This document shows positions 8,367-16,457 of a stretch of DNA of 26,343 nt, one piece after another. The stretch lies in assembly GCA_977017575.1 (NCBI GenBank), contig CDRNVI010000110.1:1-26343 (forward strand). Reading direction: 5' to 3'. The notes beneath the pieces were generated by a model. The model worked only from the letters and a program-made list of their open reading frames with translations, did not search any database and had not been told where the DNA came from. The stretch's first letter is position 1; the number at the start of each line of letters is the position of its first letter. The DNA comes from Paramoeba atlantica (lineage: Eukaryota > Discosea). The position numbers were made by a program, and so were the translations under genes.

Positions 8367-9344
8367 ATGAACACGCAAAACGCCGAACAAATTATGAAGA
8401 GGGGATCAACGCTCGATAAGCCAAAGAAAACCCCCCGTGTGAGAGTTATTATGAGTGCAAAGGAATTATCGCCGAACTGGGCCGACCACGAGGTACATAG
8501 CAACTACCGACGGCCAAGGATAAAATTTTCTGATGCAAGGCCGACCTCACAAGAGTCCGAGAATGATTCCGATGAGGAGAGAGATTCATCCAAACATCCT
8601 GAAGATTGCGAAGGCGCCTCCGATGATACCACAGGCGAAGAATCTGATGTGATGTCGGTGGATGAGGACGTAACGTCGATGGATGGGGAAGTGGGGCAAC
8701 GCAAAAACGAAGAATTTCCGAAGGCTCCAGATCACATCAACACCATTATCCATGAATGGGGCAAAGGAACGACGTGCGAACTGAGATGGGGATTCAAAAA
8801 AGAGCAGAAATATGCCTCAAAAGGAGTAGTGGTGAAGAGGACTGTCCGAAAAGGTATTGTAAAGCTGAAGGTGGAATACAAGCCAAGCGACGGAGACAAT
8901 GGACCCTCTGGTTTTATCTACCTTCCTCCATCTGCAAAAGTGAAAATTTGGTCCATTAAGGCACTGTGTCTAGATAAAGTAAAAAGCGTCGATGTGTCAA
9001 TGGAAAACACTGGAAATTCAGAGAACAAGGAGGAGCGAGGCATTGAGGGAACATCTGATTTGGAACCGCTGCCAAAGATGGCACAAATTGATCCAACGTT
9101 TGCCGTCCATGTAATCGCGATTTTTCGTTCCATTATTAAAGCGTACCCGAAGGCTCAGACAGAAGCAGAAAGAACTGTTATCTGGCACAAACTCCTCGAT
9201 ACACCACGGGACTCTTTGGCCACAATCCGTCTAAACTACCTACGTCGCCAGAGCTCCGTACAGCGTCGAGGGAGACGTGAGTGGGAAACTATCGATAGGA
9301 CATACATTTTAATTTCGTCTGTTTTAGAAAATAGGATAAACTAA
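8367..9344 (+). pseudogene. LINE L4 ORF, N-terminal part
   Basis: Starts at ATG 8367 (MNTQNAEQ). Residues about 60-115 are very acidic and serine-rich (ESENDSDEERDSS... to SVDEDVTSMDGE), absent from L1 and L2. The SH3/Tudor-like module follows at about 130-200: TTCELRWGF, KGVVVKR, VKLKVEYKP, then YLPPSAKVKIWSIK. Next come FAVHVIAIFRSIIKAY and the WHKLLDTPRDSLATIRLNY helix, matching L1/L2 blocks, and a basic QRRGRREW. The frame ends at a TAA at 9342-9344 a few codons after family homology fades, consistent with running into the inserted YR element. The same frame is open leftwards to 7974, but that part is the antisense of L2 and is not coding. Confidence 0.75.
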
Positions 9345-9456
9345 ACTCTTCAATTCTTGCAAAAGTGTAACTCATTAAATATTAGACTCATTCCATGTGC
9401 TATATGTTCTTCTATTTTCTTCTAATGGGCAAACTAGATGAGGGCTAAGTATGGTT

Positions 9457-9474
9457 TGCTTTGAAAATACGGAA
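9457..9474 (-). repeat. YR-1 18-bp direct repeat, 3' copy
   Basis: Identical to 13245-13262. It lies 4 bases from the pol stop codon (9479). Confidence 0.75.
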
Positions 9475-9478
9475 TTCC

Positions 9479-12004
9479 CTACGGGCGCCGTAGGCTCTCA
9501 ATATAAGTACCGATGGAGGGCAGTGGTGTCAATTCTTCAGCGCTGGATTTTCTCGTGAAGGGATCTGATATTTGGGCGTTGGTAGGTACCCACTTTACTT
9601 CCAGGTTAGTGTTTGATGGGATGTACTGCATCCACCTATTGGCAGTGAAGTTAGTGCTTGCCCGCCTCTGGAGGGCCATGGCCACAGGCGCGTTGTCGAC
9701 GTTCAATAGAATGTCCCGATGTCCTTTTCTGACTGCTGCCATAATTCCACCAAGAGCCGCACTCAGCTCTGAGTAGAATATATGGGCTCCGGGCTTTGTC
9801 ATGCCCTGTTTTGCAGTTTCGAGAATGCCTTGATTGAACAACAGAATAGCCCATGCGATTGAACTGGCATCAGTCCAAACTTCCACCTTTTCTTCTTTGG
9901 GTATATGACCTATCTTTTTTAACCAAACATTTCGCTTGAGTGCGGAAAATGCATCAGTCAGTTCGCCTAACAGGTGGTCGGTCGGAGAGAAGGAGATCTC
10001 CCAAGACTTTTCGTCGTGCACTTTTCTGGCAACTTTTCCTAGTGTTTGAAGAAGGTGTGCAAAAGTGCATAGTGGGATTTTCATAACCGTGGCCCTCCAC
10101 ATTAGTAAACCAGAAAGCGTATACAGTTCCACAGCTGTCCACGTCCCATTCCCGATTATGTCATTGTATCTTGAATACGCCTTTTCAGTCCACTTTTCTG
10201 ACATGCGGTACTTCTTATTTTTTAGATCAAATTCAATACCAAGTACGCACGCTTCCTGTAGTGGCTTCATGGTGAGATCATCTACTTCTAGTTGAACTGC
10301 GTGGACTCGGGCGCGAAATTCTTTTGCATGGTTTTCTACTTCTGACTTGGATTTTCCGAACAAAAGAAAATTGTCTACCCAGGCCAATCCAATGTCCCGG
10401 ACAATGCGATTTGAAACTCGCTGTGCAATAGCCGGGGCCCATGACCATCCCATGGGCATGGAAGAAAATTGAATACTGCATGTTTCTCCTCTAGCGTGAC
10501 CTAAAACCGCTCCAAAGTAGGATCGGATCTCGGGAGCGAGGGAAAATTGGTAAAAGTAACTCCGTGCGTCCGCGTGAGCCATCCATTCCGAATCTAGCAG
10601 ATTTTCAATCACGTTATGTATGGATGGTAGGTGCATTGCGGGGGGGCATTCGAAAACTCGGTTGAGTTTCCTACAATCGCAGATTAGACGAAGTGTGGAG
10701 TCTTTCTTCGGAACTGTAAAGGTACGATGTACTACTATCGGTCCTTCGGTCTTCTCTACAACCCCCATGCGTAATAAGTCTGGTAAATGATGTCTCATAA
10801 ATCGAGACACTGGTCGATTGCCTTTAGGTGCACGCAGCATGTGCGCGTGAAAGGCGTTGACGTTCTGTAGTAGATGTAAAAAGTCTAGGCTGCCATCGTC
10901 ATTCATATTGTTCAGTATAGAATATGACAGTCTTGTGGTTGTGATAGGAGCAATTATTCCCTGATTTTTGTACGCTCGCACGCTCGGTGGTCGGGTGAGC
11001 TGCCCGCGAGACATAGACTGATTGTTTGTGTCTTCAATTTTCTTCGTTGCAATGTTAGCAATGTCCGTTGAATTATGCACGTAGATAGGTTCGGGATTCG
11101 GTTCGCCTATAATGTTATCGCTGTCTAGCGTGATCTTACCGATGTGCAAGGGGAACCTACCTTGTAATTGACGTTTTAGTATGTAAACAGCTGATTTAGT
11201 TTTCTTGTCATGTCCTTTGGTGTTTTCTGGGTTCACAGTAATTTTGTCGCGTCCTGTAGCCCTAGGGACAAGGCCACTTCCAGTCGAGGGAGATATATCC
11301 ACAATGTCTCCAGATCTTTGTGCTTGGCCAACAGCTGTATTACCGACAGTGGAACTCCCTTTCTGAGGAGTGATACTAGAGCCCCTCTTTTTACAGAATG
11401 TGCCGACAACTCTGCTTTCACCCGCTTCAGCACGGCATTGGCTCTCAGCGTCGTTAAAGTCGTGAACTTGTCTTCTGGCTTCAGCTTGTCCAATTGGTCC
11501 ATGAAGATTTTCCACTCCGTCAAGTTGCAAGTCATTGGAATAGCAGTCCCTACTCTGAAGGGATCCCCTTTGTGAGTCGGAAACGTTACTCCCAGTATTC
11601 TCCGCTCGAGATCTACCACTTGTAAATCTAATTTCCTCAGATGTTTGACATCGTCTATTCTGCTGCATGTCTTCCACGCCAAGGTCAGGCCCGCGGCTTC
11701 GTCCGGAAGCAGCCATTCGCACGCCTCCAATACTTGTTCGCGTGTAGCCGGGGGCGCCTGATGCTCCGGTATTTGAGCCCCTTGACGCTGAAGGGATCGC
11801 ATGTAGGCTGTTACTGTCGACTTTTGCAATTGACCCCCAGATCGGAATATGATTTGTATCAGACTCTTTGCATACGTATGTGCGGTTTGGATGCTGATGG
11901 TACCCCGTTGAGTTTGCGGATTGATTAGTCTCATTTTCGACTCCAAGAAGCATATTATGCACCAATCTTCGCTTGGAACGTCGTTTCCGAGATTTTCCTT
12001 CCAA
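9479..12004 (-). CDS. YR-1 RT and RNase H (pol-like ORF)
   Basis: An 841-codon open frame. The first 257 codons overlap the recombinase gene in another frame, and their composition looks like a shadow of it, so the real protein may begin near 11236 or be made by read-through as in DIRS-type elements. RT signatures follow: FTVPKKDSTLRLICDCRKLN, HADARSYFYQF (motif A), SSMPMGWSWAP and a motif C segment AWVDNFLLFG. The RNase H domain shows EVWTDASSIAWAILLF, YSELSAALGGI, LNVDNAPVAMAL and the final DPFTRK acid. There is no retroviral-type integrase or protease; integration would rely on the neighbouring recombinase. The gene ends 4 bases before the 18-bp repeat. Confidence 0.8.
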   Translation of the reverse strand: MEGKSRKRRSKRRLVHNMLLGVENETNQSANSTGYHQHPNRTYVCKESDTNHIPIWGSIAKVDSNSLHAIPSASRGSNTGASGAPGYTRTSIGGVRMAASGRSRGPDLGVEDMQQNRRCQTSEEIRFTSGRSRAENTGSNVSDSQRGSLQSRDCYSNDLQLDGVENLHGPIGQAEARRQVHDFNDAESQCRAEAGESRVVGTFCKKRGSSITPQKGSSTVGNTAVGQAQRSGDIVDISPSTGSGLVPRATGRDKITVNPENTKGHDKKTKSAVYILKRQLQGRFPLHIGKITLDSDNIIGEPNPEPIYVHNSTDIANIATKKIEDTNNQSMSRGQLTRPPSVRAYKNQGIIAPITTTRLSYSILNNMNDDGSLDFLHLLQNVNAFHAHMLRAPKGNRPVSRFMRHHLPDLLRMGVVEKTEGPIVVHRTFTVPKKDSTLRLICDCRKLNRVFECPPAMHLPSIHNVIENLLDSEWMAHADARSYFYQFSLAPEIRSYFGAVLGHARGETCSIQFSSMPMGWSWAPAIAQRVSNRIVRDIGLAWVDNFLLFGKSKSEVENHAKEFRARVHAVQLEVDDLTMKPLQEACVLGIEFDLKNKKYRMSEKWTEKAYSRYNDIIGNGTWTAVELYTLSGLLMWRATVMKIPLCTFAHLLQTLGKVARKVHDEKSWEISFSPTDHLLGELTDAFSALKRNVWLKKIGHIPKEEKVEVWTDASSIAWAILLFNQGILETAKQGMTKPGAHIFYSELSAALGGIMAAVRKGHRDILLNVDNAPVAMALQRRASTNFTANRWMQYIPSNTNLEVKWVPTNAQISDPFTRKSSAEELTPLPSIGTYIESLRRP

Positions 12005-12381
12005 ACTGTATACTGTTTGTACACGCTGGAAAGGTGATTCCAGCGCGAGTTGGATTTCTCTTCTAATAGACGATCCTGGCCTAGAACGATCATTTGTTGA
12101 ACGTCGACTGTAGGAATCGCGGCTCTTGTTTCTCTGTTGCCTTCCACGCGGTCGAGGAAGAGGTCTTCGATCTCCAGTAAGTTCTTTGCTCTTGATCTTG
12201 TTACTATCCCTGTAACAGCCCTGTTGCTCGTGGAAGGTTGCTTGTACTGAGTACTTCGGACATGACTGGTAGTGCCGGCGCCGGTTGTGGTTTCCGTTTG
12301 ATTTCCGTATGTTTCGTTTCCCTCTTCTTGATATTGATTTTTTATGCCCCTTAATAAATATATTTCCAGAATATTCTTCAC
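11233..12381 (-). CDS. YR-1 tyrosine recombinase
   Basis: A 382-codon frame. The catalytic set of the tyrosine recombinase family can be followed: Arg 241 (CSRIDDV), Lys 271 (THKGDP), His 328 and Arg 332 (AHSVKRG), His 354 (AKHKD) and Tyr 363 (WIYLP). Residues about 135-205 form the helical core-binding-like domain (CIICFLESKM...TAYMRSLQRQ). The N-terminal 90 residues are polar and contain TRSRAK, a string also found near the start of the proline-rich ORF at 16445-17425. In the DIRS order this enzyme joins the circular cDNA to the genome. The gene lies between the gag-like ORF and pol and overlaps pol by about 770 bp. Confidence 0.8.
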   Translation of the reverse strand: MKNILEIYLLRGIKNQYQEEGNETYGNQTETTTGAGTTSHVRSTQYKQPSTSNRAVTGIVTRSRAKNLLEIEDLFLDRVEGNRETRAAIPTVDVQQMIVLGQDRLLEEKSNSRWNHLSSVYKQYTVWKENLGNDVPSEDWCIICFLESKMRLINPQTQRGTISIQTAHTYAKSLIQIIFRSGGQLQKSTVTAYMRSLQRQGAQIPEHQAPPATREQVLEACEWLLPDEAAGLTLAWKTCSRIDDVKHLRKLDLQVVDLERRILGVTFPTHKGDPFRVGTAIPMTCNLTEWKIFMDQLDKLKPEDKFTTLTTLRANAVLKRVKAELSAHSVKRGALVSLLRKGVPLSVIQLLAKHKDLETLWIYLPRLEVALSLGLQDATKLL

Positions 12382-12477
12382 TGTAAAGATTATTGCCCCT
12401 AATGTCGATAGTTCTATTATATTGCCCCTTATATAATCTATTGTTTCTTGGACTAAATTTCTGTTGAATTCTTCGAG

Positions 12478-13233
12478 TCAGAATTTTTTCCCTTGCGGTT
12501 TTGTCATCGGGCCCGCGTTTCGCCCTGTTCGGTCGTTTTTTGTATCCATGGCTTTGATCATTGCAGGTAGAATTTTTCCCCGCAGTCCCCCGGTCGTTTT
12601 TGCTTCTTCAAGAGCCTGTGCGAAGACGCGGCAGTCCCCATGCTGAACGCGAACTTTGTAAGCAACCAACGCCGCCAATATGTTGTCCCCGACCGCCATG
12701 TTCCCGTCTGATTTCCATACAAGTCCCATTTTCATTGAGTTTCGCACCCAAGCCAAAAATGCTAGCAACAAATCGTTCTTCCGATGCTCGTCTTGGTGAT
12801 AGCGTGGGGCATTGCGTTCGGCAGCTCCAATACCAAAGTAGCGACGCAAATGAGCGTCCAATTCCACAAAACTACGATCTCGCGTCTCCGAGGGTGCCTC
12901 GATGAACATCGCGTACGTAGATAATTCAAGCGGTTCGAACGTTCCAGTCTCTCGGCCTTCAACACGCTCCATCGCAGCGGAGTAAGGGTCAGTGGCGAGT
13001 TTCTCCACCCCATGTAATCGAGCATTCGTCGGAGGAAACGTAAGCTCGCCAAATTTCGCATAGTCCACCAACATAGTTGTTTTCTCTTCGCCAATCTTCT
13101 TCACCACTCCCTTCCACATTTCTCCACGTGGCACTTTGTCTGAGGACCATAAAACCGCGATAGTGACGCCAACCTGACTCTCGGCCACAAACCGTCCAAT
13201 GCGAGAGTCAGATAGTGGGGGGAGGTCATTCAT
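12478..13233 (-). CDS. YR-1 gag-like ORF with SH3-like N-terminus
   Basis: A 251-codon frame starting at ATG 13233 (MNDLPPLSDS). Position argues for gag: it is first in the element, upstream of the recombinase. Residues about 16-75 follow the SH3/Tudor-like pattern also seen in the LINE ORFs: VGVTIAVLWSS, KGVVKKIG, TMLVDYAK, LTFPP, LHGVEKL. The rest is helical-looking with no zinc knuckle; the C-terminal 25 residues are basic (KNDRTGRNAGPMTKPQGKKF). I do not recognise a capsid fold by eye. The 18-bp direct repeat lies 12 bp upstream. Confidence 0.6.
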   Translation of the reverse strand: MNDLPPLSDSRIGRFVAESQVGVTIAVLWSSDKVPRGEMWKGVVKKIGEEKTTMLVDYAKFGELTFPPTNARLHGVEKLATDPYSAAMERVEGRETGTFEPLELSTYAMFIEAPSETRDRSFVELDAHLRRYFGIGAAERNAPRYHQDEHRKNDLLLAFLAWVRNSMKMGLVWKSDGNMAVGDNILAALVAYKVRVQHGDCRVFAQALEEAKTTGGLRGKILPAMIKAMDTKNDRTGRNAGPMTKPQGKKF

Positions 13234-13244
13234 TGTGCGTTTTT

Positions 13245-13262
13245 TTTGCTTTGAAAATACGG
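13245..13262 (-). repeat. YR-1 18-bp direct repeat, 5' copy
   Basis: Identical to 9457-9474; located just upstream of the gag-like start codon. The remaining bases to about 13440 are AT-rich and carry no gene; they are taken as the 5' non-coding end of YR-1. Confidence 0.75.
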
Positions 13263-13442
13263 CTAGGATTACAATGAGCTACACATAATTATCCATCGTT
13301 TACTTCCATACATGTATGAATACGGTGCATTAAAACGATTTCACATTTTTACATGTATTACTCAAAGAGTTCCTGCAATACTAAATATTATAAATAAATG
13401 TTATAAATAAAATAATACGGGCATTTTCTAAAATTTTCATCA

Positions 13443-15350
13443 TGGGCTGAAAAAGGACTACATGTTTTCGTACGTCCCACTTGGGGATTAGCATCCCACA
13501 CGGCGAACATTACCGAGGAAGAACGACTTGTACAAGAAGTAGACAAACGATCAATTCGAAATGCATTGCAAGCAGCAAAGGCAGGAAATCTTGGAAAAGC
13601 TACCCGCATACTCGACAATGTTTACAAGGACTCTGCTCTTCCACTCTGGGAAAAGGTTGACAAACTTCGAGATCTACACCCCAAAGGCCCTACACCTCAA
13701 ACTTCTGATCGAGACTTCCCGCGAATTGCGATATTGGAACCTTCTGAACTTCGTCTAGCGACTGAAAAATTGTCAAAAGGTGCAGCTCCTGGCCCGACAG
13801 GTCTGAGTGAAAGCATGATGCGAATTTTAGTGGAGGACGAAGAATCCTGCCTTTCACTCTGCCACATGCTGAGAGACGTCATAAATGGGGAAGTTGCGAA
13901 AAGTGTCCGAGTAAGATTAACACGATGCAGAATGATAGCCCTTGCAAAACCGAACAATGGAATACGACCGGTTGCAATGGGGGAAACGCTGCTAAAAATT
14001 TGCGGTTGTATCCTCCTTGAGCGCCATGCGAACTCCTTGTCAGACATATTCCAACCGATCCAAAGAGGCATATTACAAAAGAATGCATGTGAGTCCATTG
14101 TACATGAACTTTTGGAAGAGCATGAAGCTGGAGCCACAATTTTGACGATTGATTTCAAGAATGCATACAATACGCCACAACGTACGGCAATAGAAGAAGC
14201 GCTCCTTCAATACCCGGTATTCAAACACTTTATGCGAATGTTCTATTTTGAATATGGTCAACCATCGGAACTTTTATTTTTCGCCAACGACTCATTACAT
14301 TCCGTGATCGAAAGCTCGTCTGGGGTCCGTCAAGGATCAGCACTCTCTTCGGTTTATTTTTGCGCACTGCTACAAGGTCCTTTGAAAGAAATTGCGAAGC
14401 TCTATCCAGAGGTTACTATCAGAGCCTACCAGGACGATGTGACGATGAGCTCCAAAAATGAGTCGTCTTTGGAAGTTGCGTTCCTTCACCTCAAAGAACT
14501 AGCAAGTGGTCTGAATCTTGAAATTAATTCCCGTAAATGCGAAGTATTCCAAGGCAACAGTTCAACGAATAATCGAGGGATGGATCTCAAGGAACTTGGG
14601 GTGGAAGACTGTGTGGATTCCATCAAGGTCCTAGGAGCATACATCGGGCATAATAAAGCCGTTGAACGAAAGCTCTTGGAGAAGTTAGGGAAACATAAAT
14701 GTTTATTTCGAAGACTTCGCGCTATGGGTCCCAGCAACTTGTCACTAGCGATTCTCAAGCGATGTACCATACCCCGTCATGATTACCACCTTCGAGTCCA
14801 CAAACCTGGAGCTTCGTTTCTTCTTGCCCAGGTGTTCGACGAGGAAATCCATGAAATCTTAAAGAAATGGTGTGGTGCAGATAGTGAAGCACTTAAACTC
14901 TCTGCCCTCCCATGTAAAATGGGAGGTCTAGGAATCACCTCAACCGTTCTAAAGCAACGCTACTTTTTCGAAGCGTCCCTAAAATCTATTGATGAGCGAT
15001 CGAAACCCATTAATGCTCCGGTAGATAAGGGAGGCAAGAAACAAGCCGACAGGACACGAACGAATTCACAAGCTGCACGCACCCAGCTAAGAAAGAGCAT
15101 GAAGAATGAACACGAGAAGACAGCAGCAGAATTGAATGCAATACCGAGATTCCAAAATATCATAAAGCGAACGAAGGAGGCGAACAATCACTTAGATTCA
15201 ACGTGCAACTACGTAAATCCATATCTTTTTCGTTACACTCTAATGATGCGCCTAGGAATTGCTCTAAGTAATGTGTCAGGCGAGATTACATGCCCTGGAT
15301 GTGGAACAATCGAAACATCAAGCAAAATCATTCACGATGTGCTGGCATGA
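13443..15350 (+). pseudogene. LINE L4 ORF, linker and RT part
   Basis: The frame is open from 13416 and resembles the LINE linker from about 13503 (ANITEEERLVQEV). Numbering from the TTG at 13566: KGAAPGPTG (71-79), RT motif A TIDFKNAYN (Asp 196), GVRQGSALS (263-271), motif C YQDD (288-291), then GGLGI, a lysine-rich linker and the first half of a zinc finger (CPGC, near 15290). The protein leaves the frame at a TGA (15348-15350) after IIHDVLA, where relatives read HVAGCSRCSGMN. A small deletion of about ten bases near 15335 explains this, with the family sequence resuming in the next frame. There is no ATG at the left end because the start of the ORF is on the other side of YR-1. Confidence 0.85.
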
Positions 15351-15910
15351 ATTGCACGAGAAAACATTCTCATTTGGTACGCTATATTGCCGAAATGTGC
15401 TCCAAAGCTGGTCTTCCATGTGCGATCGAACCTCGTATTCATGCGTCCTTTTTTTGCACCAAATGCAAGTGCTCAATTTCCCCAGAAGCGGCGGAATACC
15501 ATCCTTGCCGAGCGCGTCGAATTAGATCTGGCCCAGACCTAGCGATTATGTGGCCAGATGTTGGAGAAATTTTATACGACGTTACCGTGGTACATACGTG
15601 CTGCAGCAGCTATGCAAAGCAGAGCAGCAATGCCCTGCTGCAGAGTGCGGAAGAGCGGAAGATAGCAAAATATGTCAAAGAAAAAGGTCTTGATCCAGAA
15701 TGCTTTCGCTGCATAGCTGTGACAGATTGTGGAGTACTACATGAAGAGACAAAGGTTTTGCTGAAAACATTGGCGAAAAGAAATGATGTTGATTACAAGA
15801 TTGTACGAGAAGCTTTTCAACTTGAACTGGAAAAATATTCAGCCTATGCAGTCGCTCAATTGCGCCAATATATAGAAACCGAGAAATGGGTAGGAGGACT
15901 CCGTCTTTAA
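15330..15910 (+). pseudogene. LINE L4 ORF, zinc finger and endonuclease part
   Basis: Continuation of the LINE ORF in the +1-shifted frame, from HSRCAGMNCTRKHSHLVRYI (about 15331) to the stop at 15908-15910; the open frame begins farther left, but those codons are off-frame. It shows CTKCKC...HPC, then the endonuclease RSGPDLAIMW, YDVTVVH and the KIAKYV block, and a C-terminal tail ending in WVGGLRL as in L2. PD-(D/E)XK residues look intact. In RLE LINEs this domain nicks the target site for target-primed reverse transcription. Confidence 0.85.
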
Positions 15911-15954
15911 ACACTCCTCTGAATATTACATTTTCGCTGCTTTTAACATTTCGT

Positions 15955-16220
15955 TAATAATGTTTCGTTGCTTTCAGCCTTTGGTGATTAATAATGTTTC
16001 GTTACTTTCAGCCTTTGGTGATTACTGTTTCGCTGCTTGGTTAGGTTTCAGCCTTTGGTTATTTTTGTTTTGCTGCTTGGTGATTATTGTTCCGCAGCTT
16101 TCAGCTCTTGGTTGTTACTGTTTCGCTGCTTTGGGTTATCACCGTTTCGCTGCTTTGAGTCGTCACTTTTTCGCTGCTTTCAGCATTCGGCTATTACTGT
16201 TTTGCTTTTTTGAGTAACAT
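15955..16220 (+). repeat. Imperfect tandem repeat in L4 3' flank
   Basis: About seven or eight degenerate units of roughly 30-35 bp built on TTTCGCTGCTTTCAGCC followed by TTTGGTGATTA. They begin some 50 bp after the L4 stop codon and probably form its 3' UTR. The plus-strand reading through them (15960-16217) is a low-complexity artefact. Confidence 0.75.
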
Positions 16221-16223
16221 GTG

Positions 16224-16233
16224 AATAAATAAA
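16224..16233 (+). promoter_or_regulatory. Overlapping AATAAA polyadenylation signals
   Basis: Two overlapping AATAAA hexamers lie about 310 bp after the L4 stop and just after the tandem repeats, where a LINE transcript could end. Confidence 0.4.
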
Positions 16234-16264
16234 GGAACGGAAAACACGTGAAACTATTATTTTT

Positions 16265-16371
16265 TAGTATACAGCAGCATTGTATACTGCCATTGTATAC
16301 TACAACAAGACGTTAAAGTCGTGAAAGAAGCCTTCCAACGCGTCCGTATTACGGACCCGAAAGGCTTCTTT
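16265..16371. other. Two nested hairpins
   Basis: TAGTATACA (16265-16273) pairs with TGTATACTA (16294-16302), with a third GTATAC between them. Then AAAGAAGCC (16324-16332) pairs with GGCTTCTTT (16363-16371) and encloses a perfect 7-bp hairpin GTCCGTA/TACGGAC (16342-16356). The pattern resembles inverted-repeat ends of a small element; the function is unknown. Confidence 0.5.
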
Positions 16372-16457
16372 ATTACCCCCTTTTTGTTTATTACCCCCTT
16401 TTTGTTTATTACCCCCTTTTTGTTTATTACCCCCTTTTTGTTTATTACCCCCTTGTT
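16368..16457 (+). repeat. 18-bp minisatellite, five units
   Basis: Units of GTTTATTACCCCCTTTTT start at 16368 (variant), 16386, 16404, 16422 and 16440, almost without variation, so the array is young. It lies at the 3' end of the minus-strand proline-rich ORF. Confidence 0.9.

Larger units (their letters stand above)
9345..13440 (-). mobile_element. YR (DIRS/VIPER-like) retrotransposon YR-1
   Basis: Minus-strand element with gag-like ORF, tyrosine recombinase and RT/RNase H in that order, bounded by AT-rich DNA (9345-9456 and 13263-13440) and lying inside LINE L4. An 18-bp direct repeat (TTTGCTTTGAAAATACGG) stands 12 bp upstream of the gag start and just after the pol stop. The gag-YR-RT order and the heavy YR/RT overlap are features of DIRS-1 and VIPER-type elements. 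The ORFs look whole, so it is probably younger than the LINE it entered. Ends are approximate. Confidence 0.75.
8367..15910 (+). mobile_element. RLE-type LINE copy L4, split by a YR retrotransposon
   Basis: The N-terminal half is at 8367-about 9310 and the RT/endonuclease half at about 13443-15910, both on the plus strand; the minus-strand YR-1 element sits between. The C-terminal half resumes at the linker region (ANITEEERLVQEVDKRSIRNAL matches the RRAIKKATRL block of L1/L2), close to where the first half ends (RRGRREWETIDRTY). That fits one LINE interrupted by a later insertion. It is the same subfamily as L2. A frameshift near 15335 shows the LINE has also decayed on its own. Confidence 0.75.

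Noticed and set aside
11233-12004. N-terminal 257 codons of the YR-1 pol frame as a separate protein
   Set aside because: They lie in another frame of the recombinase gene, whose catalytic residues are clear; composition looks like a shadow.
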